A stretch of DNA of 64,000 nucleotides from Phytoactinopolyspora halotolerans (GTDB lineage: Bacteria; Actinomycetota; Actinomycetes; Jiangellales; Jiangellaceae). The position numbers and the translations under genes were made by a program. The notes beneath the pieces were generated by a model that saw only the letters and a program-made list of their open reading frames with translations, was not told the origin of the DNA and did no database searches. Location: the NCBI RefSeq assembly GCF_010550675.1, contig NZ_JAAGOA010000014.1:124001-188000 (forward strand). Reading direction: 5' to 3'. Positions 8,276-16,016 of the stretch are shown here, piece by piece. Numbering within the stretch: the stretch's first letter is position 1; every line of letters begins with the position of its first letter.

Positions 8276-9447
8276 CGGCTCGTCAGCAGCGGGGCGAGGG
8301 TCAGCCCGAGGTGCAGCAGCAGCTGCTGATCGCCTCGGGCCAGGTCCAGCCCGGTGACCTGCTCGATGCGTTCCAGCCGGTAGTAGACGGTCTGCCGGTG
8401 CACGTTCAGCGCGGCGGCCGTCTGTTGCACGTTGCCCGCATGGTCGAGGTACGCGCGGGCGGTGGCGATCAGGTCGCCGTCGCCGTGGTCGAGCAGGCGC
8501 AGCACGGCATGGTCCAGCACCGCTCCGGCCAGCGTGGAGTCGGAGCCGCAGCCCAGCAATCGATAGACCCCGAGCTCCGGCCAGCCCGCCACCGGCCGCA
8601 GCGCCGGAACGGCCTGCGCCACCCGGGCCGCCAGCCGGGCTTCCTGCCAGGAGCCGCGCGCGTGGGCCAGGTCGGGCCTGGGCGCACCGATGCCGGCCAC
8701 CAGCTCGGCGCTGCGAGCGGTCGCATGCGACTCCACTGTCGAGACGAGGAGCCGCTCGGCGACGTCGCGGGCGGGCGTGGTGCCCGTGTCCTGCGGCGAG
8801 GATCCGGGGGAGCCGACCGGGACCAGCAGCGTCGCGTGGTCGTCGGCCGTCGACACCAGCACCGACCGGGGCAGCTGGGAGAGGTTGACCGGGAACGGGC
8901 CGGCGGCGGCCACTCGGAGCTCGACGACCGCCACCGGCGTGCCGCGGGTGATCAGGCCGTCGTCGTCGATCTCACCGGCGGCGCGGTCGGCGATCTCCGG
9001 GTCCGCGGAGAGCAGGTCTCGCAGCTTGTAGCCCAGATCGTCGCGGACCCGGGCCTGCTGCGCCAGCATGGCACCGGCCCGGCCGGCCAGGTCGAGCAGC
9101 TCGGGCAGGGCGTCGTCGTCGATCTCTTCGTCCGGGTCGAGCAGCCAGAGGTATCCGTAGGTCACGCCGTGCCAGCGCGCCGGCAGGCACAGGCGGCCGA
9201 GCACGCCGTGCTCCGGCGACGACGGGATGCGGACCGGCACGTCCGAGTCGGCGATGCCGAACTGCTCGAACCAGCTGCGCACCTCGGCGGTGGACTGACG
9301 GCGCAGGATGGTGTGCTGGCGGACCTCGTCGATGCCGTCGTCGTGCGAGCCGAACGCCACCAGGTTGAAGCGCCGGTCCTCCAGCGTGGCCGGCTTCCGC
9401 AGCACCCGGGATACCTCGTCGACGATGTCCTGCAGTTCGGGTCTCAT
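8272..9447 (-). CDS. PucR-family transcriptional regulator of proline use
   Basis: A 391-residue regulator. The C-terminus has the PucR helix-turn-helix: ATARAYLDHAGNVQQTAAALNVHRQTVYYRLERIEQVTGLDL. The N-terminal and middle parts resemble the sensor and CdaR GGDEF-like domains. The ATG at 9447 has GGAGG eight nt upstream; an ATG at 9468 is the alternative. It is divergent from proline dehydrogenase and convergent with putP, and PucR-type activators (for example PruC of mycobacteria) control proline catabolism, so it very likely senses proline and acts at the palindrome 9513-9528. Confidence 0.88.
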   Translation of the reverse strand: MRPELQDIVDEVSRVLRKPATLEDRRFNLVAFGSHDDGIDEVRQHTILRRQSTAEVRSWFEQFGIADSDVPVRIPSSPEHGVLGRLCLPARWHGVTYGYLWLLDPDEEIDDDALPELLDLAGRAGAMLAQQARVRDDLGYKLRDLLSADPEIADRAAGEIDDDGLITRGTPVAVVELRVAAAGPFPVNLSQLPRSVLVSTADDHATLLVPVGSPGSSPQDTGTTPARDVAERLLVSTVESHATARSAELVAGIGAPRPDLAHARGSWQEARLAARVAQAVPALRPVAGWPELGVYRLLGCGSDSTLAGAVLDHAVLRLLDHGDGDLIATARAYLDHAGNVQQTAAALNVHRQTVYYRLERIEQVTGLDLARGDQQLLLHLGLTLAPLLTSR

Positions 9448-9512
9448 CGCCGTCCTCCAGTGCGCCATCGTGCCGGGATCCGCGCTGGCCAGCGCCCCGA
9501 CGTCCAGACCAG

Positions 9513-9528
9513 TTGTACATCTGTACAA
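9513..9528. promoter_or_regulatory. Perfect palindromic operator in the proline promoter
   Basis: TTGTACA-TC-TGTACAA is a perfect 7-bp dyad in the divergent region between the PucR-type regulator (start 9447) and proline dehydrogenase (start 9619). Position and symmetry suggest the binding site of the regulator. Confidence 0.65.
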
Positions 9529-9618
9529 CCCGGCGCCGCAACGCCGTGGCAGCTGTCCGCTGTGCGCACGCGCGACGGCTGCGTACGTTCGCCCTCTAGC
9601 GTCGTAGAAGGAGGTCAT

Positions 9619-10545
9619 GTGCTCGGTCCCACGCTGCTGGCGGCATCGCGCAGCGCACGCGTGAAACGCCTGGTCACCAGCGCGCCGGTAGCGCGACAGC
9701 TGGTCGCTCGGTTCGTGGCGGGGGAGGCCGACGACGCCGCGGCGGACGCGACGCGCCGGCTGATCGGCTCCGGCCTGGCCGTCACGATCGACCGTCTCGG
9801 TGAGGACGTCCTGGACGCCGGCCATGCGCAGGAGACACAGGCCGCCTACGTCCGGCTCCTGAACCGGCTCGCCGAAGACGGGCTCGCCGCCGGCGCGGAG
9901 GTGTCGCTGAAGCTCTCCGCCGTCGGGCAGGCGCTGCCGGGCGACGGCGAGCGGGTGGCGCTGGACCATGCGCGGGCGATCTGCGCCACGGCGCAGCGTG
10001 CCGGGACGACCGTCACCGTGGACATGGAGGACCACACCACGGTGGACTCCACCCTGAGCATCGTCGGCGAGCTGCGCGCGGACTTCCCGTGGGTCGGTGC
10101 GGTGCTGCAGTCCTGCCTGCGTCGCACCGAGGCGGACTGCCGTGCGCTTGCGGTGGCGGGCTCGCGGGTACGGCTGGTCAAGGGCGCGTACGCCGAGCCG
10201 TCGTCGGTGGCGTACCCGGCCAAACACGACGTCGACCGGGCCTACGCGCGGTGCCTGCGCATCCTGATGGCTTCGCCGGCCTACCCGATGGTCGCCACGC
10301 ACGACCCGCGCATGTTGCGGCTGGCGGATGCGCTGGCCAGCCGGTACGGGCGCGGGCCGGAGAACTTCGAGTACCAGATGTTGTACGGCGTCCGCCCGCG
10401 CGAGCAACGAAAGCTGGCCGCATCCGGTGCGCGGGTCCGGATCTACCTGCCCTACGGCGCCGATTGGTATGGGTACCTGATGCGCCGGCTGGCGGAGCGG
10501 CCGGCCAACGTCGCCTTCTTCGCCCGTTCGGCGCTTAGCCGCTAG
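9619..10545 (+). CDS. pruB: Proline dehydrogenase
   Basis: A 308-residue monofunctional FAD-dependent proline dehydrogenase, oxidising proline to 1-pyrroline-5-carboxylate. Family motifs are EVSLKLSAVGQAL, TVTVDMEDHTTVDSTL, VLQSCLRRTEAD, RLVKGAYAEP (FAD/proline site), ATHDPRML, FEYQMLYGVRPREQRKL and YLPYGADWYGYLMRRLAERPAN (signature Arg pair contacting the proline carboxylate). AAGGAGG at 9608-9614 indicates GTG at 9619 as start; the ATG two bases earlier is out of frame. A TAGCGT box lies just upstream. P5C dehydrogenase follows after 111 bp. Confidence 0.95.
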   Translation: MLGPTLLAASRSARVKRLVTSAPVARQLVARFVAGEADDAAADATRRLIGSGLAVTIDRLGEDVLDAGHAQETQAAYVRLLNRLAEDGLAAGAEVSLKLSAVGQALPGDGERVALDHARAICATAQRAGTTVTVDMEDHTTVDSTLSIVGELRADFPWVGAVLQSCLRRTEADCRALAVAGSRVRLVKGAYAEPSSVAYPAKHDVDRAYARCLRILMASPAYPMVATHDPRMLRLADALASRYGRGPENFEYQMLYGVRPREQRKLAASGARVRIYLPYGADWYGYLMRRLAERPANVAFFARSALSR

Positions 10546-10656
10546 CGCCGCATGCCCGGAGCTCACGCGGACCTGGAAACCGCTGGACCTGGAGCCCGCC
10601 GGGACCGTCCGAGTCTCCCTCGCACCATCCACATCCGCCGACGAAAGGAACGCCAG

Positions 10657-12270
10657 ATGGACGCCGTCACGCATCCGCCGATGCCGGTGAACGAGCCGGT
10701 GAAAACCTACGCACCGGGAAGCGCCGAACGCACCCGGCTGGAGGCGAAGCTGAAGGAACTGGCCTCCGAGCAGCTGGAGCTGCCCGCGTCGATCGGCGGC
10801 GAGTGGCGCCCCGGCGGCGGCCCGGAACAGTCCGTCGTCCAGCCGCACGACCATACGCACGTATTGGGAACCTACCGGTCGGCCACCCACGACGATGCGC
10901 GGTCGGCGATCGCCGCGGCCGCCGAGGCGGCGCCGACGTGGCGGGCGATGAGCTTCGACGACCGCGCCGCCGTCCTGCTCAAGGCGGCCGAGCTGCTCTC
11001 CGGCCCGTGGCGGGACATGCTCAACGCCGCCACCATGCTCGGGCAGAGCAAGACGTTCGTGCAGGCGGAGATCGACTCGGCGTGCGAGTTGATCGACTTC
11101 TGGCGGTTCAACGTGCACTTCGGCCGGCAGATCCTGGCCGAGCAGCCGGCGGCCAACGCACCCGGCGTGTGGAACCGGCTCGACCACCGGCCGCTGGAGG
11201 GGTTCGTCTACGCGGTCACGCCGTTCAACTTCACCGCCATCGCCGGGAACCTGCCGACCGCGCCGGCCCTGATGGGCAACACGGTGCTGTGGAAGCCCGC
11301 GCCCACCCAGCAGTTCGCCGCCTACTGGACGATGCGGCTGCTGGAGGAGGCGGGGATGCCGCCGGGCGTGATCAACATGCTCCCCGGCGACGGTGTCGCG
11401 GTCTCCGACGTCGCGCTGGCCGACCCGTCGCTGGCCGGGATCCATTTCACCGGCTCGACGGCCACCTTCCAGCATCTGTGGCGCACGGTCGGGGAGAACC
11501 TGACGACGTACCGCTCCTACCCGCGTGTCGTCGGTGAGACCGGCGGCAAGGACTTCATCCTCGCGCACCCGTCGGCGGATCCGGCCGTGCTCCAGGCGGC
11601 GCTGATCCGGGGCGCGTTCGAGTTCCAGGGGCAGAAATGCTCGGCGGCGTCGCGGGCGTACGTGCCGCGCAGCCTCTGGCGACGGATCCGCGACGACCTG
11701 GTCGCCACCGTCGATGCGCTGCCCGTCGGCGATGTACGCGACTTCGGGAACTACCTGGGTGCGGTGATCGACGCACGCTCGTTCACCCGGCTGAAGGGCG
11801 CCATCGACCGTGCACACGCCGAGCCGTCGATCCGCGTCATCGCGGGCGGCAGGTACGACGACGAGGCGGGCTACTTCGTCCGGCCCACCATCGTGGAGTG
11901 CGACGACGCCGACGACGAGGTGTTCCGCACCGAATACTTCGGGCCGTTCCTGGCCGTGTACGTCTATGACGACGAGGACTTCGAGCGCGTCGTGGACCAG
12001 ATGGAGCGGGTCGCGCCGTACGGGCTCACCGGCGCGGTGATCGCGCAGGACCGCTCCGTCATCGCGTACGCCACCGAGGTACTGCGGTTCGCCGCGGGCA
12101 ACTTCTACATCAACGACAAGCCGACCGGGGCCGTCGTCGGGCAGCAGCCGTTCGGCGGCGCCCGGGCGTCCGGGACCAACGACAAGGCCGGCGCGCCACA
12201 GAACCTGCAGCGCTGGACCTCCACCCGGGCGATCAAGGAGACGTTCGTGCCGCCGACGACGCACCGCTGA
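10657..12270 (+). CDS. pruA: 1-pyrroline-5-carboxylate dehydrogenase
   Basis: A 537-residue aldehyde dehydrogenase of the P5C dehydrogenase type: second step of proline degradation, NAD+-dependent oxidation of glutamate semialdehyde to glutamate. Seen are EGFVYAVTPFNFTAIAGNLPTAPALMGNTVLWKPAP (NAD site), GIHFTGSTATFQHLW, RVVGETGGKDFILAH with catalytic Glu, EFQGQKCSAASRAYVP with catalytic Cys, and the C-terminal NFYINDKPTGAVVGQQPFGGARASGTNDKAG. The ATG at 10657 follows AAAGGAA. The 3' end has a diverged partial copy at 15.7 kb. Confidence 0.97.
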   Translation: MDAVTHPPMPVNEPVKTYAPGSAERTRLEAKLKELASEQLELPASIGGEWRPGGGPEQSVVQPHDHTHVLGTYRSATHDDARSAIAAAAEAAPTWRAMSFDDRAAVLLKAAELLSGPWRDMLNAATMLGQSKTFVQAEIDSACELIDFWRFNVHFGRQILAEQPAANAPGVWNRLDHRPLEGFVYAVTPFNFTAIAGNLPTAPALMGNTVLWKPAPTQQFAAYWTMRLLEEAGMPPGVINMLPGDGVAVSDVALADPSLAGIHFTGSTATFQHLWRTVGENLTTYRSYPRVVGETGGKDFILAHPSADPAVLQAALIRGAFEFQGQKCSAASRAYVPRSLWRRIRDDLVATVDALPVGDVRDFGNYLGAVIDARSFTRLKGAIDRAHAEPSIRVIAGGRYDDEAGYFVRPTIVECDDADDEVFRTEYFGPFLAVYVYDDEDFERVVDQMERVAPYGLTGAVIAQDRSVIAYATEVLRFAAGNFYINDKPTGAVVGQQPFGGARASGTNDKAGAPQNLQRWTSTRAIKETFVPPTTHR

Positions 12271-12288
12271 CCCGCGTCTGCTCGACGT

Positions 12289-12348
12289 CGTTGTCTCACG
12301 TAACGTTTGCGCGGCCTACGCCGCGGCTAAGCGTTACGTGAGACAACG
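12289..12348. terminator. Long palindrome after pruA
   Basis: A 17-bp arm (12289-12305, ending CTCACGTAACG) is repeated perfectly inverted at 12332-12348, with an inner GC stem in the 26-nt spacer. It sits between pruA and psuG, so termination of pruA is likely. A diverged equivalent occupies the same position in the duplicated copy at 15825-15890. Confidence 0.75.
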
Positions 12349-12420
12349 AGGTGCGCGTGGGGCCGCGCGGCGGCGCCAGTGCGACGGGGGCCGTGGCCCG
12401 AAGAGGTAGCGTCGGTGAGC

Positions 12421-13362
12421 GTGAGTGAACCAAGGATTCGCGTCAGCGGCGAGGTGAACGATGCGCTGGCCGCCGGACGGCCCGTCGTCGCGCTGGAGAG
12501 CACGATCATCTCGCACGGTCTCCCGCAGCCGGACAACCTCCGGGTGGCGCGGGAGATCGAGCAGGTCGTGCGGGCGCACGGTGCGGTCCCGGCCACCGTC
12601 GGCATGGTGGCCGGGGAGATCCTGGTCGGGCTGGACGACGACGCGCTCACCCGGCTGGCCACCGGCGACGAGGTGGCGAAGCTGTCCGTGCGGGACGTGC
12701 CGATCGCGGCGGCGCGCGGTGCCGACGGTGCGACGACGGTCGCCAGCACCAGCGCTATCGCCGCGTCGGTGGGGATCGAGGTCTTCGCCACCGGCGGGCT
12801 CGGCGGCGTGCACCGGCAGGCAGGGGAGACGTTCGACGAGTCCGCCGACCTGGTCACGCTGGCGCGGATCCCGATCGTGGTCGTGTGCGCCGGGGTGAAG
12901 TCGATCCTGGACGTGGGCGCCACACTGGAGCGGCTGGAGACGCTCGGGGTCGGCGTCGTCGGCTACCGCACCGCCCGCTTTCCGGGGTTCTTCGTCACCG
13001 ACAGCGGGTTCGACCTGGATTGGCGGCTCGACTCGGCCGAGGAGGTGGCGGCTGCCTGGCGGGCGCACCGGGCGTTCGGTGTGAGCCCGGGTGCGCTGGT
13101 GGTGGCGAACCCGCTGCCGGAAGACCAGCAACTCGACCGGGAGCTGCACGACCGGGTGCTGGCCGAAGGGCTGGCGATCGTAGAACGCGACGCGGTGACC
13201 GGCAAAGAGGTGACGCCCGTGCTGCTGGCGCACTTCCACAGCGCCACCGGCGGGGCGAGCCTGGCGACGAACATCCGGATCATCCTCGCCAACGCCGCCC
13301 TGGCCGCGCAGATCGCCGCCTCGGGAGCGGCCCCTGCCACGGCGGCGCCCGAGTCGCTGTGA
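12421..13362 (+). CDS. psuG: Pseudouridine-5'-phosphate glycosidase
   Basis: A 313-residue PsuG, which splits pseudouridine 5'-phosphate reversibly into uracil and ribose 5-phosphate. Family motifs are PVVALESTIISHGLPQPDNL with the conserved Glu, PATVGMVAGEILVGL, ASTSAIAASVGIEVFATGGLGGVHR, VVCAGVKSILD with the catalytic Lys, GYRTARFPGFFVTDSG and VVANPLPEDQQ. The GTG at 12421 matches the start of the duplicated remnant at 15933, and both have a TAGCGT box some 10 nt upstream, consistent with a leaderless mRNA; GTG 12415 is the alternative. The expected partner psuK now lies 2.65 kb downstream. Confidence 0.93.
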   Translation: MSEPRIRVSGEVNDALAAGRPVVALESTIISHGLPQPDNLRVAREIEQVVRAHGAVPATVGMVAGEILVGLDDDALTRLATGDEVAKLSVRDVPIAAARGADGATTVASTSAIAASVGIEVFATGGLGGVHRQAGETFDESADLVTLARIPIVVVCAGVKSILDVGATLERLETLGVGVVGYRTARFPGFFVTDSGFDLDWRLDSAEEVAAAWRAHRAFGVSPGALVVANPLPEDQQLDRELHDRVLAEGLAIVERDAVTGKEVTPVLLAHFHSATGGASLATNIRIILANAALAAQIAASGAAPATAAPESL

Positions 13363-13460
13363 TCGTCGTCGTCGATGGCTCGACGATGTGTGCGCCTTCG
13401 GCGTTTCGAGCCCGTGATTGCGGGTATGGCCTGGCCATCCGATTCCGGTAGGGGGCTGTC

Positions 13461-14009
13461 ATGGCACGTAACACGGTCTTACACGCACTGCACGACGTCG
13501 GGCTTGCCGCATGGTTCGGCGGAACGCTGGCTAATGCGGTCTCGCTGAACCAGGCCGCCAGTGCGGTGGATGATCCCGAAAGCACGGGTACGGTCGCGAA
13601 CGTCGGCTGGAACCGTTGGACGCCGGTCAATGCCGCGGCGATCGGGGTCCACCTCGTCGGGAGCGCGGGACTACTGGCTGCGAACGCGCCTCGGCTCAAG
13701 GCGCAGCAAGGTGTCCTCGCCATGTCTGTGGCGAAGACGGTGCTGACGGCAGCGGCGCTGGGGGCCACCGCCTATGGCCGAGCCCTGGGTGCCAAGGTGT
13801 CGAAGCGACAGGACATGCCAGCGGAAAGCGGCACTGAGCCGGCCGAATCGACGCATTCTGAAGCAGCCGCCGCCCAGCGCCAGCTGTCCATGCTCCAGTG
13901 GGCTATTCCCGCGCTGACCGGCGGGATCGAGGTAATCAGCGCCTACGCGGACGAACAGCAACGAGCCACCGAGGTGCACAAGGGCCTGCTCAACCGCCTC
14001 ATGGGCTGA
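13461..14009 (+). CDS. Conserved membrane-associated protein
   Basis: A 182-residue protein of unknown function. The first half has three moderately hydrophobic stretches (about residues 10-30, 57-75 and 85-105), the middle has an acidic/Ser-rich linker (AESGTEPAESTHSEAAAAQ), and the end (WAIPALTGGIEVISAYADEQQRATEVHKGLLNRL) is helical. First gene of the insert; 3 nt before the next gene, so co-transcribed with it. Confidence 0.7.
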   Translation: MARNTVLHALHDVGLAAWFGGTLANAVSLNQAASAVDDPESTGTVANVGWNRWTPVNAAAIGVHLVGSAGLLAANAPRLKAQQGVLAMSVAKTVLTAAALGATAYGRALGAKVSKRQDMPAESGTEPAESTHSEAAAAQRQLSMLQWAIPALTGGIEVISAYADEQQRATEVHKGLLNRLMG

Positions 14010-14012
14010 ACC

Positions 14013-14717
14013 GTGAGCGAGCAGACTCAAGCTGCTCAGGAGCGTGCGGCGCTCGGGGTCAGGGCGGCCGGCTCGTTGTTCGGAGCCATATTCAGGGCGG
14101 CTGGGGTTCTTCGAGGTGGTAAACCCATACACCCGAAGGGTGTCATCTTCAACGCCGCCATCCGACGTACCGGCTCGCAGGTCGCATGGGGGTGCCCCTG
14201 GCTGGACGAGCGCGGAGAGCATGGTGGAACGGCTCGACTGTCCAGATCAGTCGGCCTCCCCACACCGGTCCCGGATATCCATGGCTTGGCGGTCACGTTT
14301 ATCGGCGATGACGGCGAACGCCACGATGCCCTGCTCGCCACGACAGGGGCGAGCAGGGCGGGCAGGTTCGTCCTCGTTCCCAGATCCGAGCCGTACGGGT
14401 GCACATACGGCTCATTGTTCCCGTACCGATCGCCCCGCGGGCTGGTCCTTGTAGCGGCTTCACCGTTCTCGGCCGTCAGCGCGCCGGATGCGTTGGTGGC
14501 GGTGTCATTTCGCCTTCAGGTGGCGGCAGTGGCAGGGCCGTGGCACACGTTCGGCACACTCAGGTTGACCTCCCCGGAGGACGGGCTGGCAGACGAACCG
14601 TTGCGGTTCGATCCTGTCTTGTATCCGCTGCCGGGCCTGCAATGGCCGATTGCGCTGCAGGGGCTTCGGGAGCCCGCCTATGCGGCCGCGCGCTGCACGC
14701 CCGCACAAGTTGGGTAG
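14013..14717 (+). CDS. Catalase-fold-like protein of unknown function
   Basis: A 234-residue protein. The run KPIHPKGVIFNAAIRRTG..WGCPWLDERGEHGGTARLSRSVGLPTPVPDIHGLAVTF resembles the N-terminal barrel of small catalase-related proteins (KGV/ARLSR/PDIHGLA), but the haem ligand region is not evident, so catalase activity is not claimed. GTG start three nt after the previous stop. The stop lies inside a 15-bp direct repeat. Confidence 0.65.
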   Translation: MSEQTQAAQERAALGVRAAGSLFGAIFRAAGVLRGGKPIHPKGVIFNAAIRRTGSQVAWGCPWLDERGEHGGTARLSRSVGLPTPVPDIHGLAVTFIGDDGERHDALLATTGASRAGRFVLVPRSEPYGCTYGSLFPYRSPRGLVLVAASPFSAVSAPDALVAVSFRLQVAAVAGPWHTFGTLRLTSPEDGLADEPLRFDPVLYPLPGLQWPIALQGLREPAYAAARCTPAQVG

Positions 14718-14740
14718 TGACGAGGTTGGGTAGTGACGAA
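14710..14740. repeat. 15-bp direct repeat at a gene end
   Basis: GTTGGGTAGTGACGA occurs at 14710-14724 and again at 14726-14740, with the stop codon of the upstream gene in the first unit. Probably a small slippage duplication. Confidence 0.6.
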
Positions 14741-14842
14741 TTTGTACGGCGGCGGAGTGACCGCGCCGTGAATGGGTAGGGCTGCACCATTCGAACGACA
14801 ACTGCGTGGGCGGGCCGGTAGGCCCGTAGGGAGGACCATGAC

Positions 14843-15304
14843 ATGTCTGACGACGTAAGAAGAGGCATGACCGCTACACCGGTGCAGGCGGCTGCCACCG
14901 TGGTCGCCGCGGTGTTCTTGGTGATCGGCGTGATGGGGTTCATCCCCGGAATTACTACCGACTTCGATGAGATGCAGTTCGCGGGTCATGAATCCGAGGC
15001 GATGCTGCTGGGAGTTTTCCAAGTTTCGATCCTGCACAACATCGTGCATCTCCTGTTCGGAGTCGTCGGATTATTCCTGGGACGCAGCTTTGCCGGAGCG
15101 CGGAACTTCCTCATCTGGGGAGGTGCGGTCTACGCCGTGCTGTGGCTGTACGGACTGTTTGTCGACGAGGAGAGTTCGGCGAACTTCGTACCGTTGAACA
15201 GCGCCGACGATTGGTTGCATCTGGTGTTGGCCCTCGGCATGGTCCTGCTGGGTGTATTTCTCGGTAGGACGCCGCGCGGCGCGGCGGGCACCGCGCAGAA
15301 CTAA
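14843..15304 (+). CDS. DUF4383 membrane protein
   Basis: A 153-residue protein with four membrane helices (about 12-35, 58-80, 85-105, 125-143) and the DUF4383 signature: PVQAAATVVAAVFLVIGVMGFIPG, FQVSILHNIVHLLFGVVGLFLGRS, and NSADDWLHLVLALGMVLLG. Function is unknown; such genes are widespread in actinobacteria near stress genes. The start is supported by GGGAGGACC some 10 nt upstream. Confidence 0.88.
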   Translation: MSDDVRRGMTATPVQAAATVVAAVFLVIGVMGFIPGITTDFDEMQFAGHESEAMLLGVFQVSILHNIVHLLFGVVGLFLGRSFAGARNFLIWGGAVYAVLWLYGLFVDEESSANFVPLNSADDWLHLVLALGMVLLGVFLGRTPRGAAGTAQN

Positions 15305-15457
15305 ACGATGGACCCGGCGGACCAGGTCATTCCCGCTGACCGCAGAAGCAAGCTCCGGTCAGCGGGGAGTGGATCAGCGCTCGGGCGCAGGTGCAACCCA
15401 CACGTCGAGAACAGTCGAACTGCGGTCGACAGAGATCGGTGTGAGTAGGAGAAGCGC

Positions 15458-15676
15458 ATGCTAGTCAAGAAAATGCACGAGATGGGCGTCAGAAGTGACC
15501 ACGTCTACAACGCCGCTGTGGGCTCTATTGGGCTGTCGGTCATTGCGTGGTTGACATCGAAGAAGGGCGAGAAATCCGGCTCGGCCTGCGCGGACCGCTG
15601 GGGAATCTTCGTCGGGACATGGGCGCCGACCCTGTTCGGGCTCGGCAACGCCTTGCACCAGTACGAGCAGAGATAG
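15458..15676 (+). CDS. Small hypothetical protein
   Basis: 72 residues beginning MLVKKMHEMGVRSDHVYNAAVGSIGLSVIAWL, with one hydrophobic helix and a second weaker one (RWGIFVGTWAPTLFGLGNAL). TAGGAGA precedes the ATG. No recognised family. Last gene of the insert, next to the pruA remnant. Confidence 0.6.
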   Translation: MLVKKMHEMGVRSDHVYNAAVGSIGLSVIAWLTSKKGEKSGSACADRWGIFVGTWAPTLFGLGNALHQYEQR

Positions 15677-15684
15677 GCGCGAAG

Positions 15685-15803
15685 CTGCGGTTCGCGGCCG
15701 GCGAATTTCAGGCCAACGACAAGCCGACCGGCGCGGTCTTCGGCCAGCAGTCGTTCGGCTGGACTCGGGCGTCCGGGACGAACGATAAGGCCGGGGCGCT
15801 GGG
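15685..15803 (+). pseudogene. Remnant of pruA 3' region
   Basis: The translation LRFAAGEFQANDKPTGAVFG..FGWTRASGTNDKAGA aligns with the C-terminus of the intact P5C dehydrogenase (codons near 12082-12200) at about 80 % identity by eye. It has no start, no catalytic parts and no proper end. It marks the edge of a partial duplication or foreign homologous flank. Confidence 0.88.
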
Positions 15804-15824
15804 GGGACCGGTGGCCGCCTTTGA

Positions 15825-15890
15825 CTTCCTGACCTTAGGTTACGTTGGCAGCCGCTGGACGGTCGCCAAGCGTAACTTAGGCCCAGGAAG
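15825..15890. repeat. Palindrome, counterpart of the post-pruA hairpin
   Basis: CTTCCTGACCTTAGGTTACG.. (15825-15849) pairs imperfectly with 15865-15890. It sits between the pruA remnant and the psuG remnant exactly as the hairpin 12289-12348 does in the intact copy, and shares the inner TTACG(T/C)TTGG-like core. Confidence 0.65.
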
Positions 15891-15932
15891 TGGGGCGGCG
15901 GTGAGCGCACGCGGGAAGGTAGCGTCCAGGGT

Positions 15933-16016
15933 GTGAGTCAACGGAGGATTCGCGCCGGCGGTGAGGTGAGCGACGCGCTGGCCTCCGGTCGGCCGGTGTT
16001 GGCGAACCCGCTGTGA
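15933..16016 (+). pseudogene. psuG mini-copy (27 codons) fused to the psuK start
   Basis: The reading frame is MSQRRIRAGGEVSDALASGR followed by PVLANPL and stop. Its first part equals the first 22 residues of psuG, and its end joins the internal VANPL motif and then the psuG stop, so most of the gene was deleted internally in frame. The stop TGA overlaps the psuK GTG, and a TAGCGT box lies upstream. It may still act as a promoter plus leader ORF for psuK. Confidence 0.8.

Larger units (their letters stand above)
13363..15684. other. Inserted four-gene segment splitting psuG from psuK
   Basis: At the end of psuG the sequence CTGTGATCGTCGTCGTCG (13360-13377) is the same as the start of psuK at 16011-16028, and then diverges. 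The following 2.3 kb carries four small genes unrelated to nucleoside catabolism, and is closed by a degenerate second copy of pruA 3' end and psuG ends. This is best explained as an insertion that came in with homologous flanks. Confidence 0.65.

Noticed and set aside
8272-12264. A 1330-codon open frame on the minus strand
   Set aside because: Only the part from 9447 downwards has protein features (PucR family). The rest is the antisense of proline dehydrogenase and P5C dehydrogenase and is an artefact of high GC.
14013-14717. A functional haem catalase
   Set aside because: Only the N-terminal barrel motifs resemble catalases. The haem-binding Tyr region is not seen and the protein is much too short.
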